From contig NZ_JABTEX010000002.1 in assembly GCF_015711645.1 (NCBI RefSeq), forward strand, positions 1,426,001 through 1,490,000: a stretch of 64,000 nt of DNA, written 5' to 3'. A program made the translations under genes and the position numbers. The stretch's first letter is position 1, and each line of letters starts with the position of its first letter. Below the pieces are notes generated by a model, which saw only the letters and a list, made by a program, of their open reading frames with translations, ran no database searches and had not been told where the DNA came from. This document shows, piece by piece, positions 31,091 to 40,060 of this stretch. The DNA comes from Planomonospora sp. ID82291. Lineage in GTDB: Bacteria > Actinomycetota > Actinomycetes > Streptosporangiales > Streptosporangiaceae.

Positions 31091-32998
31091 TCAGCCGGAG
31101 AAGATCTGCTGGTAGAACGCGAGTTCGGCGGCCAGCGCCGCACTGCGGGTCTCGGCCCGGCGGAAGCCGTGGGACTCGCCCTCGAAGGTGAGGTACGTGC
31201 ACGGCACCCCGCGTTCGGCGAGGGCGTCGGCGAACACCTCCGACTGGGCCGGTGGGACCACGGGGTCGGCCAGGCCCTGCAGCAGCAGCATGGGGCAGCT
31301 CACCCCGGCGACCTGCCCCAGGGGCTCGCGGGAGCCGTACAGGACGGGGTCGGCGGGGCCGACCAGCCACTCGATGTAGCGGGACTCGAAGTCGTGGGTG
31401 GTCTCGGTGAACGGGCCCAGGGCGCTCACCCCGTAGTAGGAGACGCCGCCGGCGAAGGCGTCGGAGCGCGCGCACGCCGCCATGACGGTCCAGCCGCCCG
31501 CGCTGCCGCCCCGGATCGCGATCCGCGCCGGGTCCGCCAGGCCCTCCTGGGCCAGCCACTCGGCCGCCGCGATCGCGTCCTCCACGTCGACCACGCCCCA
31601 CTGGCCGCGCAGCCGCTCGCGGTAGGCGCGGCCGTAGCCGGTGGAGCCGCCGTAGTTGACGTCGATGACGCCGATGCCGCGGCTGGTGAAGAACGCCTTC
31701 TTCAGGTCGAGCGCCGTCGGGCTGTACCCGGTGGGGCCGCCGTGGACGAACACGACGTACGGCGGCGGGCCGTCGCCGCGGGCCTCCGGGTTGGACGGCG
31801 GGTAGACGTGGGCGTGCACCCGGCGGCCGAACCGCCCCTCGATCCGCACGGTGCGCGGGACCGGCAGGTAGGCGATGTCGGGCAGCTCGTCGATCTCGCG
31901 CCGGAGCCCCTCCACCCGCCCGGTGACGGTGTCCACCCGGACGACCGACGGGGGCACCGCCGGGCCGTACCCGATCCCGGCGAGCGTGCGCCCGTCGGCG
32001 GACAGGGCCGGCAGCCAGCCGTCGTAGGGCACGTCGAGGTCGGTCAGCGTGCCGTCGGCCGGGTCCAGGAGGCCCAGCCGCAGCTCCCCCTGACCGTGCA
32101 GGACCGCGAGCCGCCCGTCGTCCAGCACGGCGTACGGCGAGCCGCCCAGCTGCCACAGCGGCCCGGCGAACTCCTCCTCGGCGGGGTGGAGCGCCTGCGG
32201 GGAGGTGCCGTGGATGCCGACCTGGTAGAGGTTCCACCAGCCCGACCAGTCGGAGACCAGGTACAGGTTCCGGTCGTCGCGCCACTGCGGGGCGAGCACG
32301 GACTCGGTGACGCCGCCCTTGACGGTCCAGGAGGCGCCGTCGGCGAGCCGGGTGACCCGCAGCTCGGTGCCGTTCCACGGCATGAGCGGGTGGTTCCAGC
32401 AGACGTAGGCCAGGTGCTCCCCGTCGGGGGACGGCACCGGGGAGGCGTAGAAGTCGCTCCCGCAGACCCGCTCGCGGGGCTCGGCGCCGCCGTGCAGGGG
32501 GATGGAGACGATCGACCGGCCGACCTTGCCGTCATCGCCGTCGTGCCGCTCGCGGACGCACCACACCTGCCCGTCGCGGACGGTCAGGTCGGCGTAGCGC
32601 AGCCCGGTCTCCCGCTCGGGCTCCGGCGTGATCGGCCGCGGCTCGGCGCCGGGGTCCAGCAGGTAGAGGCGCTGGTCGGCCAGGTTCACGAAGACGACGC
32701 GGTGACCGGCGCCCGCACGCGGGCCCTCACCGGGCACGATCGCGTAGGACCGCCCGCCGTACTCGTGGACGCGGGTCCTGGCGCTCCACGGCGCGGGCAG
32801 CAGCTCCCGGCGGACGCCGCCGGCGTCCCGGTGCATGATCGTGGTCCGCCCGCCCTCGGCGGGGCGGTCCTCGGTCCACCACACCTCGTCGCCCAGCACG
32901 GTGGGGAAGGCGAGCTGCAGCCCGGAGCGGGCGACGTCGGCGGTGGAGACGGGGGAGGGCCAGGCGGCGTACGGCAAGGCATCACGCTCTGCGGGCAT
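31091..32998 (-). CDS. S9 family peptidase (acylaminoacyl/prolyl oligopeptidase-like)
   Basis: 635 residues from the ATG at 32998, with AGGA about 8 nt upstream. An N-terminal beta-propeller (about 15-360, WTEDRP, SPDGEHLAYVCWN, LPALSADGRTLAG) covers a C-terminal alpha/beta hydrolase. Catalytic triad: Ser in GGSAGGW, Asp in GLADPVVPP, His in GESHGF. The HGGPTGYSP oxyanion loop is present. It cleaves short peptides; no signal peptide, so cytosolic. Stands alone between the ytr-type operon and the glutamate transporter. Confidence 0.93.
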   Translation of the reverse strand: MPAERDALPYAAWPSPVSTADVARSGLQLAFPTVLGDEVWWTEDRPAEGGRTTIMHRDAGGVRRELLPAPWSARTRVHEYGGRSYAIVPGEGPRAGAGHRVVFVNLADQRLYLLDPGAEPRPITPEPERETGLRYADLTVRDGQVWCVRERHDGDDGKVGRSIVSIPLHGGAEPRERVCGSDFYASPVPSPDGEHLAYVCWNHPLMPWNGTELRVTRLADGASWTVKGGVTESVLAPQWRDDRNLYLVSDWSGWWNLYQVGIHGTSPQALHPAEEEFAGPLWQLGGSPYAVLDDGRLAVLHGQGELRLGLLDPADGTLTDLDVPYDGWLPALSADGRTLAGIGYGPAVPPSVVRVDTVTGRVEGLRREIDELPDIAYLPVPRTVRIEGRFGRRVHAHVYPPSNPEARGDGPPPYVVFVHGGPTGYSPTALDLKKAFFTSRGIGVIDVNYGGSTGYGRAYRERLRGQWGVVDVEDAIAAAEWLAQEGLADPARIAIRGGSAGGWTVMAACARSDAFAGGVSYYGVSALGPFTETTHDFESRYIEWLVGPADPVLYGSREPLGQVAGVSCPMLLLQGLADPVVPPAQSEVFADALAERGVPCTYLTFEGESHGFRRAETRSAALAAELAFYQQIFSG

Positions 32999-33115
32999 GC
33001 CGTCATCCTGCCCGATAACACGCCGCGTGTCGCCGGTATGACGTTCGGACGTTCCCGGTTCGCCGTCCCGCCCCGGTGGGGTCCGCGAGGACACGGGGAC
33101 CGGGAGGGATGGAGG

Positions 33116-33171
33116 GGGCGGGCCCGGGCGGGGAGACGACGAGGGGCGGGCCCGGGCGGGGAGACGACGAG
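33116..33171. repeat. 28-bp tandem duplication
   Basis: The unit GGGCGGGCCCGGGCGGGGAG followed by ACGACGAG starts at 33116 and again at 33144. It adjoins the terminator palindrome on its right. Confidence 0.85.
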
Positions 33172-33200
33172 GGGCGGGCGCCGGATCCGGCGCCCGCCCC
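33171..33200. terminator. Perfect 30-bp palindrome after the glu operon
   Basis: GGGGCGGGCGCCGGA (33171-33185) is the exact reverse complement of the following 15 bases. It lies about 40 nt beyond the stop of the last gene of the glutamate transporter operon and would form a very strong hairpin without a T run. Confidence 0.8.
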
Positions 33201-33253
33201 TGCGTCCGGGTCGGTCGCCCGGCCTCCGCCCCTGCGTCCGGGTCAGTCGCCCG
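33195..33253. repeat. 27-bp direct repeat across the gluD stop
   Basis: Copies at 33195-33221 and 33227-33253 match at 26 of 27 positions (core CGCCCCTGCGTCCGGGTC). The second contains the stop codon (33243-33245) of the last permease gene. Confidence 0.85.
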
Positions 33254-34196
33254 CGGGGACGCCGCCTCCGGGCCCGCCCGCCGCCTCCGACGGGGCGACG
33301 GGGGTGGCGGCCGTCCTCCTGCTCCGGCGGCTGCGCCGCTCCAGCCAGGTGGCGACGGCGCCGACGGCCAGGTTGATGATGATGTAGATGACGGCGATGA
33401 CGATCACCGAGGGGATGATGTTGCTGAAGTTGGAGGGCAGCACCCGCGCCCCCGCGTTCAGCAGGTCCTCGAACGCGACGATGAACCCCAGCGCCGTGTC
33501 CTTCAGCAGCACCACGAGCTGCGCGACGATCGCCGGCATCATGGCGGTGACGGCCTGCGGGAGCAGGACCATCCGCATGACCTGGCCCTTGCGCAGGCCG
33601 ATGGCCAGCGCCGCCTCGCTCTGGCCGCGGGGCAGGGACAGGATGCCCGCCCGCACGATCTCGGCCAGGACCGAGCCGTTGTAGAGCACCAGGCCGACCA
33701 CCACCGCGCTGAAGGGCGTCACCGTGAGGCCGAAGAGGAGGCTCGCGCCGAACATGACCGTGAAGATCATGATGAGCAGCGGGATCGCCCGGAAGAACTC
33801 CACCACCGCCCCCGCCGGGACGCGGATCCAGGCGTGGTCGGAGAGCCGGGCGATGCCGAAGACGAAGCCGAACGGCACCGCGATCACCGCGGCGACCACG
33901 GCGGCGCTGAGCGTGTTGACCAGGCCGGGCAGGATCAGGTTGGCCCACACGTCGGCCCGCAGGAACGGCGTCCACAGGTCGGCGTCGAGCTGGTTCTTCT
34001 CGCCCAGCTTGGCGACCATCACGTACAGCGCGAACGCCACGATCAGGACGGTCAGCACGGTGTATACGGCGTTGCGTGCGCGCGCCCGGGGCCCGGGGGC
34101 GTCGTAGAGGACCGTGGCGCGGTCGGCGGTCGCGACCGGCCGGTGCCGGTTCTTGACCGGGGCCGGGGCCGGACCGGGGGCCGGGGCCGCCGTCAT
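33243..34196 (-). CDS. gluD: Glutamate-type amino acid ABC permease, GluD-like
   Basis: 317 residues. An N-terminal Pro/Ala-rich cytosolic stretch precedes a membrane helix at about 45-63; the permease core follows with the EAA-type loop EAALAIGLRKGQVMRMVLLPQA. Ends in a basic Arg-rich and Pro/Gly tail. Fourth gene of the operon; its ATG overlaps the gluC stop. With GluC it forms the channel for uptake of glutamate or a related amino acid. The extended tail includes the duplicated segment at the stop codon. Confidence 0.88.
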   Translation of the reverse strand: MTAAPAPGPAPAPVKNRHRPVATADRATVLYDAPGPRARARNAVYTVLTVLIVAFALYVMVAKLGEKNQLDADLWTPFLRADVWANLILPGLVNTLSAAVVAAVIAVPFGFVFGIARLSDHAWIRVPAGAVVEFFRAIPLLIMIFTVMFGASLLFGLTVTPFSAVVVGLVLYNGSVLAEIVRAGILSLPRGQSEAALAIGLRKGQVMRMVLLPQAVTAMMPAIVAQLVVLLKDTALGFIVAFEDLLNAGARVLPSNFSNIIPSVIVIAVIYIIINLAVGAVATWLERRSRRSRRTAATPVAPSEAAGGPGGGVPAGD

Positions 34197-34861
34197 CGGG
34201 CCACCGCCATCCGCTTGGCCAGCCAGCCGAACAGCAGGCCGATGGGCAGGGTCAGCACCAGGAATCCGAGGGCGAACCCGAAGAAGATCGGCACGACGGC
34301 GTCACCGTGCGCCTCGAAGAGGGTCTTCATCGTCAGGGAGGCCTCTCCCACGCCGATGGCGGCGGCGATCGTAGTGTTCTTGGTCAGCGCGATCAGGATG
34401 CTGCCCAGCGGGGCGATCACCGCGCGGAACGCCTGGGGCAGCACGATCAGCCGCAGGTTCTGGGCGAAGGTGAGCCCGATGGCGCGGGCGGCCTCCGCCT
34501 GCCCCATCGGCACAGTGTTGATCCCGGCCCGGATCGACTCGCAGACGAAGGCCGCGGTGTAGGCGGACAGGCCGATGATCGACAGCCACATCGAATTGGT
34601 GGACAGGCTGTCGGAGAAGGAGACGTTCAGGACCACGCCGAGTCCCAGCCCGCAGAACACGATCACCAGCGTGAGCGGGATGTTCCGGATGGCGTTGACG
34701 TACACGGTGCCGATCCCGCGCAGGATCGGCAGCGGGCTGACCCGCATGGCGGCGAGCAGGGTTCCCAGGATCAGCGCCGCCAGGCCGCTGGCCAGCGTGA
34801 GCCGTATGGTCAGCCAGAAGGCGTCCCGGATGACCGGGAACTCCTCGATGAGTGCCTCCAC
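34193..34861 (-). CDS. gluC: Glutamate-type amino acid ABC permease, GluC-like
   Basis: 222 residues with five membrane helices. The coupling loop AEAARAIGLTFAQNLRLIVLPQAFRAV interacts with the ATPase in this family. GTG at 34861 is chosen over an out-of-frame ATG at 34865 because GGAGG lies 6-7 nt upstream and the frame is right. It overlaps gluD by 4 bp. Confidence 0.9.
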   Translation of the reverse strand: MEALIEEFPVIRDAFWLTIRLTLASGLAALILGTLLAAMRVSPLPILRGIGTVYVNAIRNIPLTLVIVFCGLGLGVVLNVSFSDSLSTNSMWLSIIGLSAYTAAFVCESIRAGINTVPMGQAEAARAIGLTFAQNLRLIVLPQAFRAVIAPLGSILIALTKNTTIAAAIGVGEASLTMKTLFEAHGDAVVPIFFGFALGFLVLTLPIGLLFGWLAKRMAVAR

Positions 34862-34923
34862 TCATTTCCTCCCATGGCTGTCGGCCGGGGCGCGTCGGGC
34901 GCCCCGGCCGGTCGGTGGCCGGA

Positions 34924-35745
34924 TCAGTAGCGTTCGACGGTCGGCGGGGTGGTGAAGAACTTGCCGAACTCGCCGAAGTTGGCGTCGACGGCCTTCTTCC
35001 AGCTGCCGTCCTGGAACATCTTCTCCAGCGCCTTGTTGATCTTCTCGCGGGTGTCCTTGTCCTCCAGCTTCACGCCCACGCCGTACTTCTCCTCGGAGAA
35101 GGGCTGGCCGACCAGGCGGAACTTGCCGGCCTTCTGGGTGGCGAACCCGGCGAGGATCGTGGCGTCCGTGGAGATCGCGTCGACCTGCTTGTTCTCCAGC
35201 AGCGGCAGGCAGGCGCCGTAGCCCTGCTGCTCGGTGAGGTACTGGGCCTTCCACTCGGCGCCGAACTTGTCGGCCAGGCGCTTGGGCGAGGAGGAGCCCT
35301 GGGCGCCGCAGACCTTCTTGTCCTTCAGGGACTCGACGCCGGTGATCGTCGTGTCGTCCGCGCGGGTCAGGATGTCCTGGCCGGTGACCAGGTACGGCCC
35401 GGCGAACCCGACCTTCTTCTTGCGGTCGTCGGTGATCGAGTACGTCGCGATCACGATGTCGACCTGGCCCTGCTGGATGAACGACTCGCGGTTGGCCGAC
35501 TGGGCCTCCTTGAACTCGATCTTGTCGTCCGGGTAGCCGAGCTCCTTGGCGATGTAGCGGGCCACGTCGACGTCGAAGCCCTTGAAGGACCCGTCGGGCT
35601 GCTTCTGCCCCAGGCCGGGCTGGTCGATCTTGATGCCCACGACGAACTTGTCGTCGCCCCCGCTGCCGCTGCTTCCGCACGCGGTCAGGCCGGCCACCGC
35701 GGCCACGGCTGCGACGGCCAGGGCACCGATACGGCGTACACGCAT
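34924..35745 (-). CDS. gluB: Glutamate-binding lipoprotein, GluB-like
   Basis: 273 residues. Lipoprotein signal: MRVRRIGALAVAAVAAVAGLTAC, with the lipidated Cys at residue 23. The mature part is an SBP_bac_3 protein (FKGFDVDVARYIAKELGY, QQGQVDIVIATYSITDDR, DATILAGF). Anchored outside the membrane, it delivers substrate to GluC/GluD. GAGGTAG lies upstream of the ATG. Gap of 62 nt to gluC and 100 nt after gluA. Confidence 0.92.
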   Translation of the reverse strand: MRVRRIGALAVAAVAAVAGLTACGSSGSGGDDKFVVGIKIDQPGLGQKQPDGSFKGFDVDVARYIAKELGYPDDKIEFKEAQSANRESFIQQGQVDIVIATYSITDDRKKKVGFAGPYLVTGQDILTRADDTTITGVESLKDKKVCGAQGSSSPKRLADKFGAEWKAQYLTEQQGYGACLPLLENKQVDAISTDATILAGFATQKAGKFRLVGQPFSEEKYGVGVKLEDKDTREKINKALEKMFQDGSWKKAVDANFGEFGKFFTTPPTVERY

Positions 35746-35845
35746 TCTGCTACCTCGTCTTTCGTCGGGGTTCCATCGGGACCGGGCGGACCGTCAGGGG
35801 TGTGCTGCGGATCTTCGCTGCGGAGGGGATCCGCCGGGACGGTTC

Positions 35846-36601
35846 TCAGTGCGTCAGGATCTTGGAGAGGAAGTCCTTGGCGCGGTCGGTGCGGGGGGCG
35901 GTGAAGAACGCGTCGGGGGTGTTCTCCTCGACGATCTGCCCCTCGGCCATGAAGACCACGCGGTTGGCCGCGCGCCGGGCGAAGCCCATCTCGTGGGTGA
36001 CGACCATCATCGTCATGCCGTCACGGGCGAGGCCGACCATGACGTCGAGCACCTCCTGGACCATCTCCGGGTCCAGCGCCGAGGTCGGCTCGTCGAACAG
36101 GATCATCTTGGGGTCCATGGCCAGCGCGCGGGCGATGGCCACCCGCTGCTGCTGGCCGCCGGACAGCTGGGCCGGGTACTTCGACGCCTGGCTGCCGATG
36201 CCCACCCGCTCCAGCAGCTCCATGCCGCGCTGCTCGGCCTGCGCCCGGGCGACGCCCCTGACCTTGACCGGCCCGAGCGTGACGTTCTCCAGGATCGTCT
36301 TGTGGGCGAACAGGTTGAAGGACTGGAACACCATGCCGACCTCGGAGCGGAGCCTGGCCAGCGCCTTGCCCTCGGCGGGCAGCGGCCGCCCGTCGAACGT
36401 GATCGTCCCGCCGTCGACGGTCTCCAGCCGGTTGATCGCCCGGCACAGCGTGGACTTTCCTCCACCGGAGGGGCCGATGACGACCAGCACCTCACCGCGT
36501 GAGATCGTGAGGTCGATGTCACGCAGCACGTGGAGGCTGCCGAAGTGCTTGTTGACCCCTTCGAGCACGACAAGAGGAGTCGTGTCCCCGTTCTCCGTCA
36601 T
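35846..36601 (-). CDS. gluA: Amino acid ABC transporter ATPase, GluA-like
   Basis: 251 residues from the ATG at 36601; an in-frame TTG at 36610 is possible. Walker [11 protein letters not shown]-loop VFQSFNLF, signature LSGGQQQR, Walker [14 protein letters not shown] and VTHEM are all canonical. First gene of the operon gluABCD. No ribosome site is evident before the ATG. Two CTGGGG copies about 12 bp apart lie 30-50 nt upstream in the divergent region with miaB. Confidence 0.93.
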   Translation of the reverse strand: MTENGDTTPLVVLEGVNKHFGSLHVLRDIDLTISRGEVLVVIGPSGGGKSTLCRAINRLETVDGGTITFDGRPLPAEGKALARLRSEVGMVFQSFNLFAHKTILENVTLGPVKVRGVARAQAEQRGMELLERVGIGSQASKYPAQLSGGQQQRVAIARALAMDPKMILFDEPTSALDPEMVQEVLDVMVGLARDGMTMMVVTHEMGFARRAANRVVFMAEGQIVEENTPDAFFTAPRTDRAKDFLSKILTH

Positions 36602-36753
36602 GGGGGACAACGTAATTCGGTAAAGGGCACCTGGGGCTAACCCTGGGGTACCGATCCGATCACGGCCTGCCCAAACCCCGCCGTTCCCGGAGGGGGCCGC
36701 GCGGGATCGGGGGCTCCGCGAGGTCGGAGAAGCGCCTACCCTTGTCTGTTGAG

Positions 36754-38253
36754 ATGACTGCCACCGTGGAGAGCGCCCGCACGTACGAGGTTCGTACCTA
36801 CGGGTGCCAGATGAACGTGCACGACTCCGAGCGCCTGTCGGGCCTGCTGGAGGACGCGGGCTACGTCCCCGCGGCCGAGGGGGAGACGGCCGACGTGGTC
36901 GTGTTCAACACCTGCGCCGTCCGGGAGAACGCCGACAACCGCCTCTACGGCAACCTCGGCCACCTGCGCCCGGCCAAGACCGGCAACCCCGGCATGCAGA
37001 TCGCCGTGGGCGGCTGCCTGGCGCAGAAGGACCAGGGCGAGATCGTCCGCCGCGCCCCCTGGGTCGACGTGGTGTTCGGCACGCACAACATCGGCGCGCT
37101 GCCGGTCCTCCTGGAGCGCGCGCGGATCGCGCAGGAGGCCCAGGTCGAGATCAAGGAGTCCCTGGAGACCTTCCCGAGCACGCTGCCGACCAAGCGCGAG
37201 TCCGCCTACGCCGCCTGGGTCTCGGTCTCGGTCGGGTGCAACAACACCTGCACGTTCTGCATCGTGCCGTCGCTGCGCGGCAAGGAGAAGGACCGCCGTC
37301 CCGGCGACGTCCTGGCCGAGGTCAGGACCCTGGTCGGCCAGGGCGTCCTGGAGATCACCCTGCTGGGGCAGAACGTCAACACCTACGGCGTCGAGTTCGG
37401 CGACCGGCTCGCCTTCGGCAAGCTCCTGCGGGCCTGCGGCGACGTCGAGGGCCTGGAGCGGGTCCGCTTCACCAGCCCGCACCCGGCGGCCTTCACCGAC
37501 GACGTCATCGCGGCCATGGCCGAGACGCCCAACGTGATGCACCAGCTGCACATGCCGCTGCAGTCCGGCTCCGACCGGGTCCTGAAGGCGATGCGCCGCT
37601 CCTACCGGGCCGAGCGCTACCTCGGCATCATCGAGCGGGTCCGCGCGGCCATGCCGGACGCGGCGATCTCCACCGACATCATCGTGGGCTTCCCCGGCGA
37701 GACCGAGGAGGACTTCCAGGCCACGCTGGACGTGGTGCGGGAGTCGCGCTTCGCGAACGCCTTCACCTTCCAGTACTCCATCCGGCCGGGCACGCCCGCC
37801 GCCACGATGGACGGCCAGGTCCCCAAGGAGGTCGTGCAGGAGCGCTACGACCGGCTGGTCGAGCTGCAGAACGCGATCTCCTGGGAGGAGAACAAGAAGC
37901 AGGTCGGCCGGACGCTCGAGGTGCTGGTGGCCGAGGGCGAGGGCCGCAAGGACGAGGCGACCCGCCGGCTGTCCGGCCGCGCCCCCGACAACCGCCTGGT
38001 CCACTTCGTCCCGGGGGACGAGGTCCCGCGCCCGGGCGACATGGTCGGCGTCGAGATCACCTACGCCGCGCCGCACCACCTGGTGGCCGACGGGCCCGCG
38101 CTGAGCCTCCGCCGGACCCGGGCGGGAGACGCCTGGGAGGCCCGCCGGGCCGCTCCGGCGGGCGCCGCCTCCGGGGTCATGCTGGGCATGCCGTCGGTCG
38201 GCCGCCCCGCGCCCGCCGCGCCGGAGGCCCCGGGCTGCTCCGCCGGCTCCTGA
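36754..38253 (+). CDS. miaB: tRNA-2-methylthio-N6-isopentenyladenosine synthase MiaB
   Basis: 499 residues from the ATG at 36754; a TTG at 36742 would add four. The N-terminal cluster is held by Cys in TYGCQMN, NTCAVRE and GGCLAQ; the radical SAM cluster by [12 protein letters not shown] domain near the C terminus, then a Pro/Ala-rich tail. Adds the methylthio group to i6A37 of tRNAs, acting after MiaA, whose gene lies 5 kb downstream. No good ribosome site; TACCCT lies 11 nt before the ATG. Confidence 0.95.
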   Translation: MTATVESARTYEVRTYGCQMNVHDSERLSGLLEDAGYVPAAEGETADVVVFNTCAVRENADNRLYGNLGHLRPAKTGNPGMQIAVGGCLAQKDQGEIVRRAPWVDVVFGTHNIGALPVLLERARIAQEAQVEIKESLETFPSTLPTKRESAYAAWVSVSVGCNNTCTFCIVPSLRGKEKDRRPGDVLAEVRTLVGQGVLEITLLGQNVNTYGVEFGDRLAFGKLLRACGDVEGLERVRFTSPHPAAFTDDVIAAMAETPNVMHQLHMPLQSGSDRVLKAMRRSYRAERYLGIIERVRAAMPDAAISTDIIVGFPGETEEDFQATLDVVRESRFANAFTFQYSIRPGTPAATMDGQVPKEVVQERYDRLVELQNAISWEENKKQVGRTLEVLVAEGEGRKDEATRRLSGRAPDNRLVHFVPGDEVPRPGDMVGVEITYAAPHHLVADGPALSLRRTRAGDAWEARRAAPAGAASGVMLGMPSVGRPAPAAPEAPGCSAGS

Positions 38254-38418
38254 GGCCGTACGGGCCCCCGCGCGGGTCCGCGGCCGGGTCCGGCGAAAGA
38301 TGGCAAATTGTGATCATCATGTGATTGCGGCGCGAGCATTTCTCTCCTGTGGCTAATGTGATTCGGCACCCTCGGAAGCCGTGGAGGTTTCCCCGAGAAC
38401 CGCAGGGAGTTGTTCCGC

Positions 38419-39021
38419 ATGCACGTCCCCTCCAGCCCCGACCAGCCCGGACGGCACGGGGAGCCGGAGATCCTCACCGGATCCGGCCGCGGGTCCCGGC
38501 GCGGATCCGGGCGCGGGCGGGACACCGCCCTCCGCGGGCGGCGCGGCCTGGCCGTCGCCGTCGCCGCCGCGGCCGTGCTCCTGGCGGGCGGCGTCGCCGG
38601 CTACACCTTCGCCTCCTCCGGCGACGGGAGCGGCTCCGTCTCGGAGCCGCGGACACCGGGGGCCGGACAGGAGGGGCAGGAGCCCGCCGGCGAGGACGGC
38701 GCACCGCCGGCCGGCGAGGACCGGGAGGACCAGGACGCCTCCGGCGGATCGCAGGAGGACGCCTCCGGTGACCCGTCCGGCGACCCCTCCGGTGATTCCT
38801 CCGCCGGATCGGGCGGGTCGGGCTCCGGCGGGTCCACCGCGAGCACGCCGGGAGGGGACTCCGGCGGCTCGCGCGCCGAGCCCTCCGCCTCCACCCCGGC
38901 CAAGACCCCGGCCAAGGAGAAGCAGAGCGGCACGCCGTCCCGGCAGGGCGAGGAGGGCCACACCGACCCGCGCTCCGACGGCGCCCCCGGGTTCGTCGCT
39001 CCGAAGGGTCCCGCGGGCTGA
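38419..39021 (+). CDS. Membrane-anchored low-complexity protein, function unknown
   Basis: 200 residues. GGGAG lies 9 nt before the ATG at 38419. A short basic cytosolic part (to about 42) leads to one membrane helix (GLAVAVAAAAVLLAGGVAGYTF, written here as about residues 45-66), then about 130 residues of Gly/Ser/Asp/Glu-rich sequence (SGDPSGDPSGDSS, GSGGSGSGGS) with no fold evident. Likely displayed outside the membrane. No family recognised. Its last codons are the first unit of a seven-copy 28-bp repeat. Confidence 0.8.
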   Translation: MHVPSSPDQPGRHGEPEILTGSGRGSRRGSGRGRDTALRGRRGLAVAVAAAAVLLAGGVAGYTFASSGDGSGSVSEPRTPGAGQEGQEPAGEDGAPPAGEDREDQDASGGSQEDASGDPSGDPSGDSSAGSGGSGSGGSTASTPGGDSGGSRAEPSASTPAKTPAKEKQSGTPSRQGEEGHTDPRSDGAPGFVAPKGPAG

Positions 39022-39197
39022 GTCCTCAGCGAAGGGTCCCGCGGGCTGGGTCCTCAGCGAAGGGTCCCGCGGGCTGGGTCCTCAGCGAAGGGTCCCGCGG
39101 GCTGGGTCCTCAGCGAAGGGTCCCGCGGGCTGGGTCCTCAGCGAAGGGTCCCGCGGGCTGGGTCCTCAGCGAAGGGTCCCGCGGGCTGGATCCTCAG
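39004..39197. repeat. Seven tandem 28-bp repeats starting inside a gene
   Basis: Units starting AAGGGTCCCGCGGGCTG begin at 39004, 39032, 39060, 39088, 39116, 39144 and 39172. The first unit carries the stop codon of the preceding gene: it has CTGA where the others have CTGG. Because 28 is not a multiple of three, the units read in shifting frames, so this is a DNA-level expansion rather than a protein repeat. No spacer variation, so not a CRISPR array. Confidence 0.95.
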
Positions 39198-39311
39198 GGG
39201 TCCGTCACCTGCGCCTCCGCCGGGGCCCGCCGGTCGGGCCCCGGCCGGGACCCGCCCGGCCGAACCGCCGCGGGTCCCGCCGGACGGGCCGCTCTGGGCT
39301 AGTCTGGCGGC

Positions 39312-40037
39312 GTGCTCGTCGCCGCCGCCGTCTGCCCGCATCCTCCGCTGCTGGTCCCCGAACTGGCCGGGACCGCCGCCGGTGAGCTCGACGGGCTCCG
39401 GGCGGCCTGCGCGTCCGCCGTGGACGGCCTGCGGGAGGCGCGGCCCGACGTCCTCATGGTGGTCGGCGGAGCCGACGGGGCCGGGACCTACGGGCCCGGC
39501 GCCGCGGGGAGTCTCGCCCCCTGGGGGGCGGACGTCCGGGCCGGCGCGGGCGCGCCGGTCCTGCCGCTCTCGCTGACGATCGGCCGCCGGTTGCTGGAGG
39601 AGGGCGGCCTGTCGGCCTCCGCGTTCCACGCGGTGCCCTTCGACGCCTCCCGGCAGGAGTGCGCGGCCCTGGGCGCGGCTCTGGCGGACCGGGCCGATCG
39701 GGTGGCGATGCTGGTCATGGGCGACGGCTCGGCCCGCCTGACGGAGAAGTCACCGGGCTATCTCGACGCCCGCGCCCGGCCGTACGACGAGGAGATCGCC
39801 CGCACGCTCGCCCGGGGCGAGGTCCCGGACCTCGACCCCGCCGAGGCCGCGGAGCTCTGGGTCGCGGGCCGGGCGGCCTTCCACGTCCTCGCCGCAGCCG
39901 CAGCCGGAATCGGGAGCGGGAGCGGGAGCGGGAGGGGGAGCGCGCCGGGGGGCTCCTTCGACGGGGAGGTCCTCTACCACGACGCCCCCTACGGTGTCGG
40001 ATACGTCGTGGCGCTGCTCCGGTCGCGGAGCGCCTGA
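39312..40037 (+). CDS. Class III extradiol dioxygenase (LigB)-like protein
   Basis: 241 residues. MLVAAAVCPHPPLLVPELAG with the paired His-Pro and the later VMGDGSARLTEKSPGYLD and YDEEIARTL match the LigB-like proteins that actinobacteria keep between miaB and miaA. Function is unknown; the conserved His residues suggest a metal site. A Gly/Ser run (GIGSGSGSGRGS) near residue 200 looks expanded. TAGTCT ends 6 nt before the GTG, with no ribosome site, so a leaderless message is likely. Converges on rnz with both stop codons inside one hairpin. Confidence 0.85.
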   Translation: MLVAAAVCPHPPLLVPELAGTAAGELDGLRAACASAVDGLREARPDVLMVVGGADGAGTYGPGAAGSLAPWGADVRAGAGAPVLPLSLTIGRRLLEEGGLSASAFHAVPFDASRQECAALGAALADRADRVAMLVMGDGSARLTEKSPGYLDARARPYDEEIARTLARGEVPDLDPAEAAELWVAGRAAFHVLAAAAAGIGSGSGSGRGSAPGGSFDGEVLYHDAPYGVGYVVALLRSRSA

Positions 40038-40060
40038 CGCCCGGGGCCGGACGGGTCAGG
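40033..40060. terminator. Bidirectional hairpin over two stop codons
   Basis: CCTGAC (from 40033) pairs with GTCAGG (to 40060), continued by CCCG with CGGG after a one-base bulge. The stop codons of the LigB-like gene (40035-40037) and of rnz (40056-40058) both lie in the stem, so it can end transcripts from either side. Confidence 0.7.

Noticed and set aside
30947-33376. Plus-strand open frame opposite the S9 peptidase
   Set aside because: Shadow frame; the catalytic triad of the peptidase is on the minus strand.
38290-38340. CRP-type site upstream of the low-complexity protein gene
   Set aside because: TGTGAT occurs twice as a direct, not inverted, repeat, and does not fit TGTGA-N6-TCACA.
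39004-39197. CRISPR-like array
   Set aside because: Units are contiguous with no spacers and no cas genes are in the window; it is a tandem repeat.
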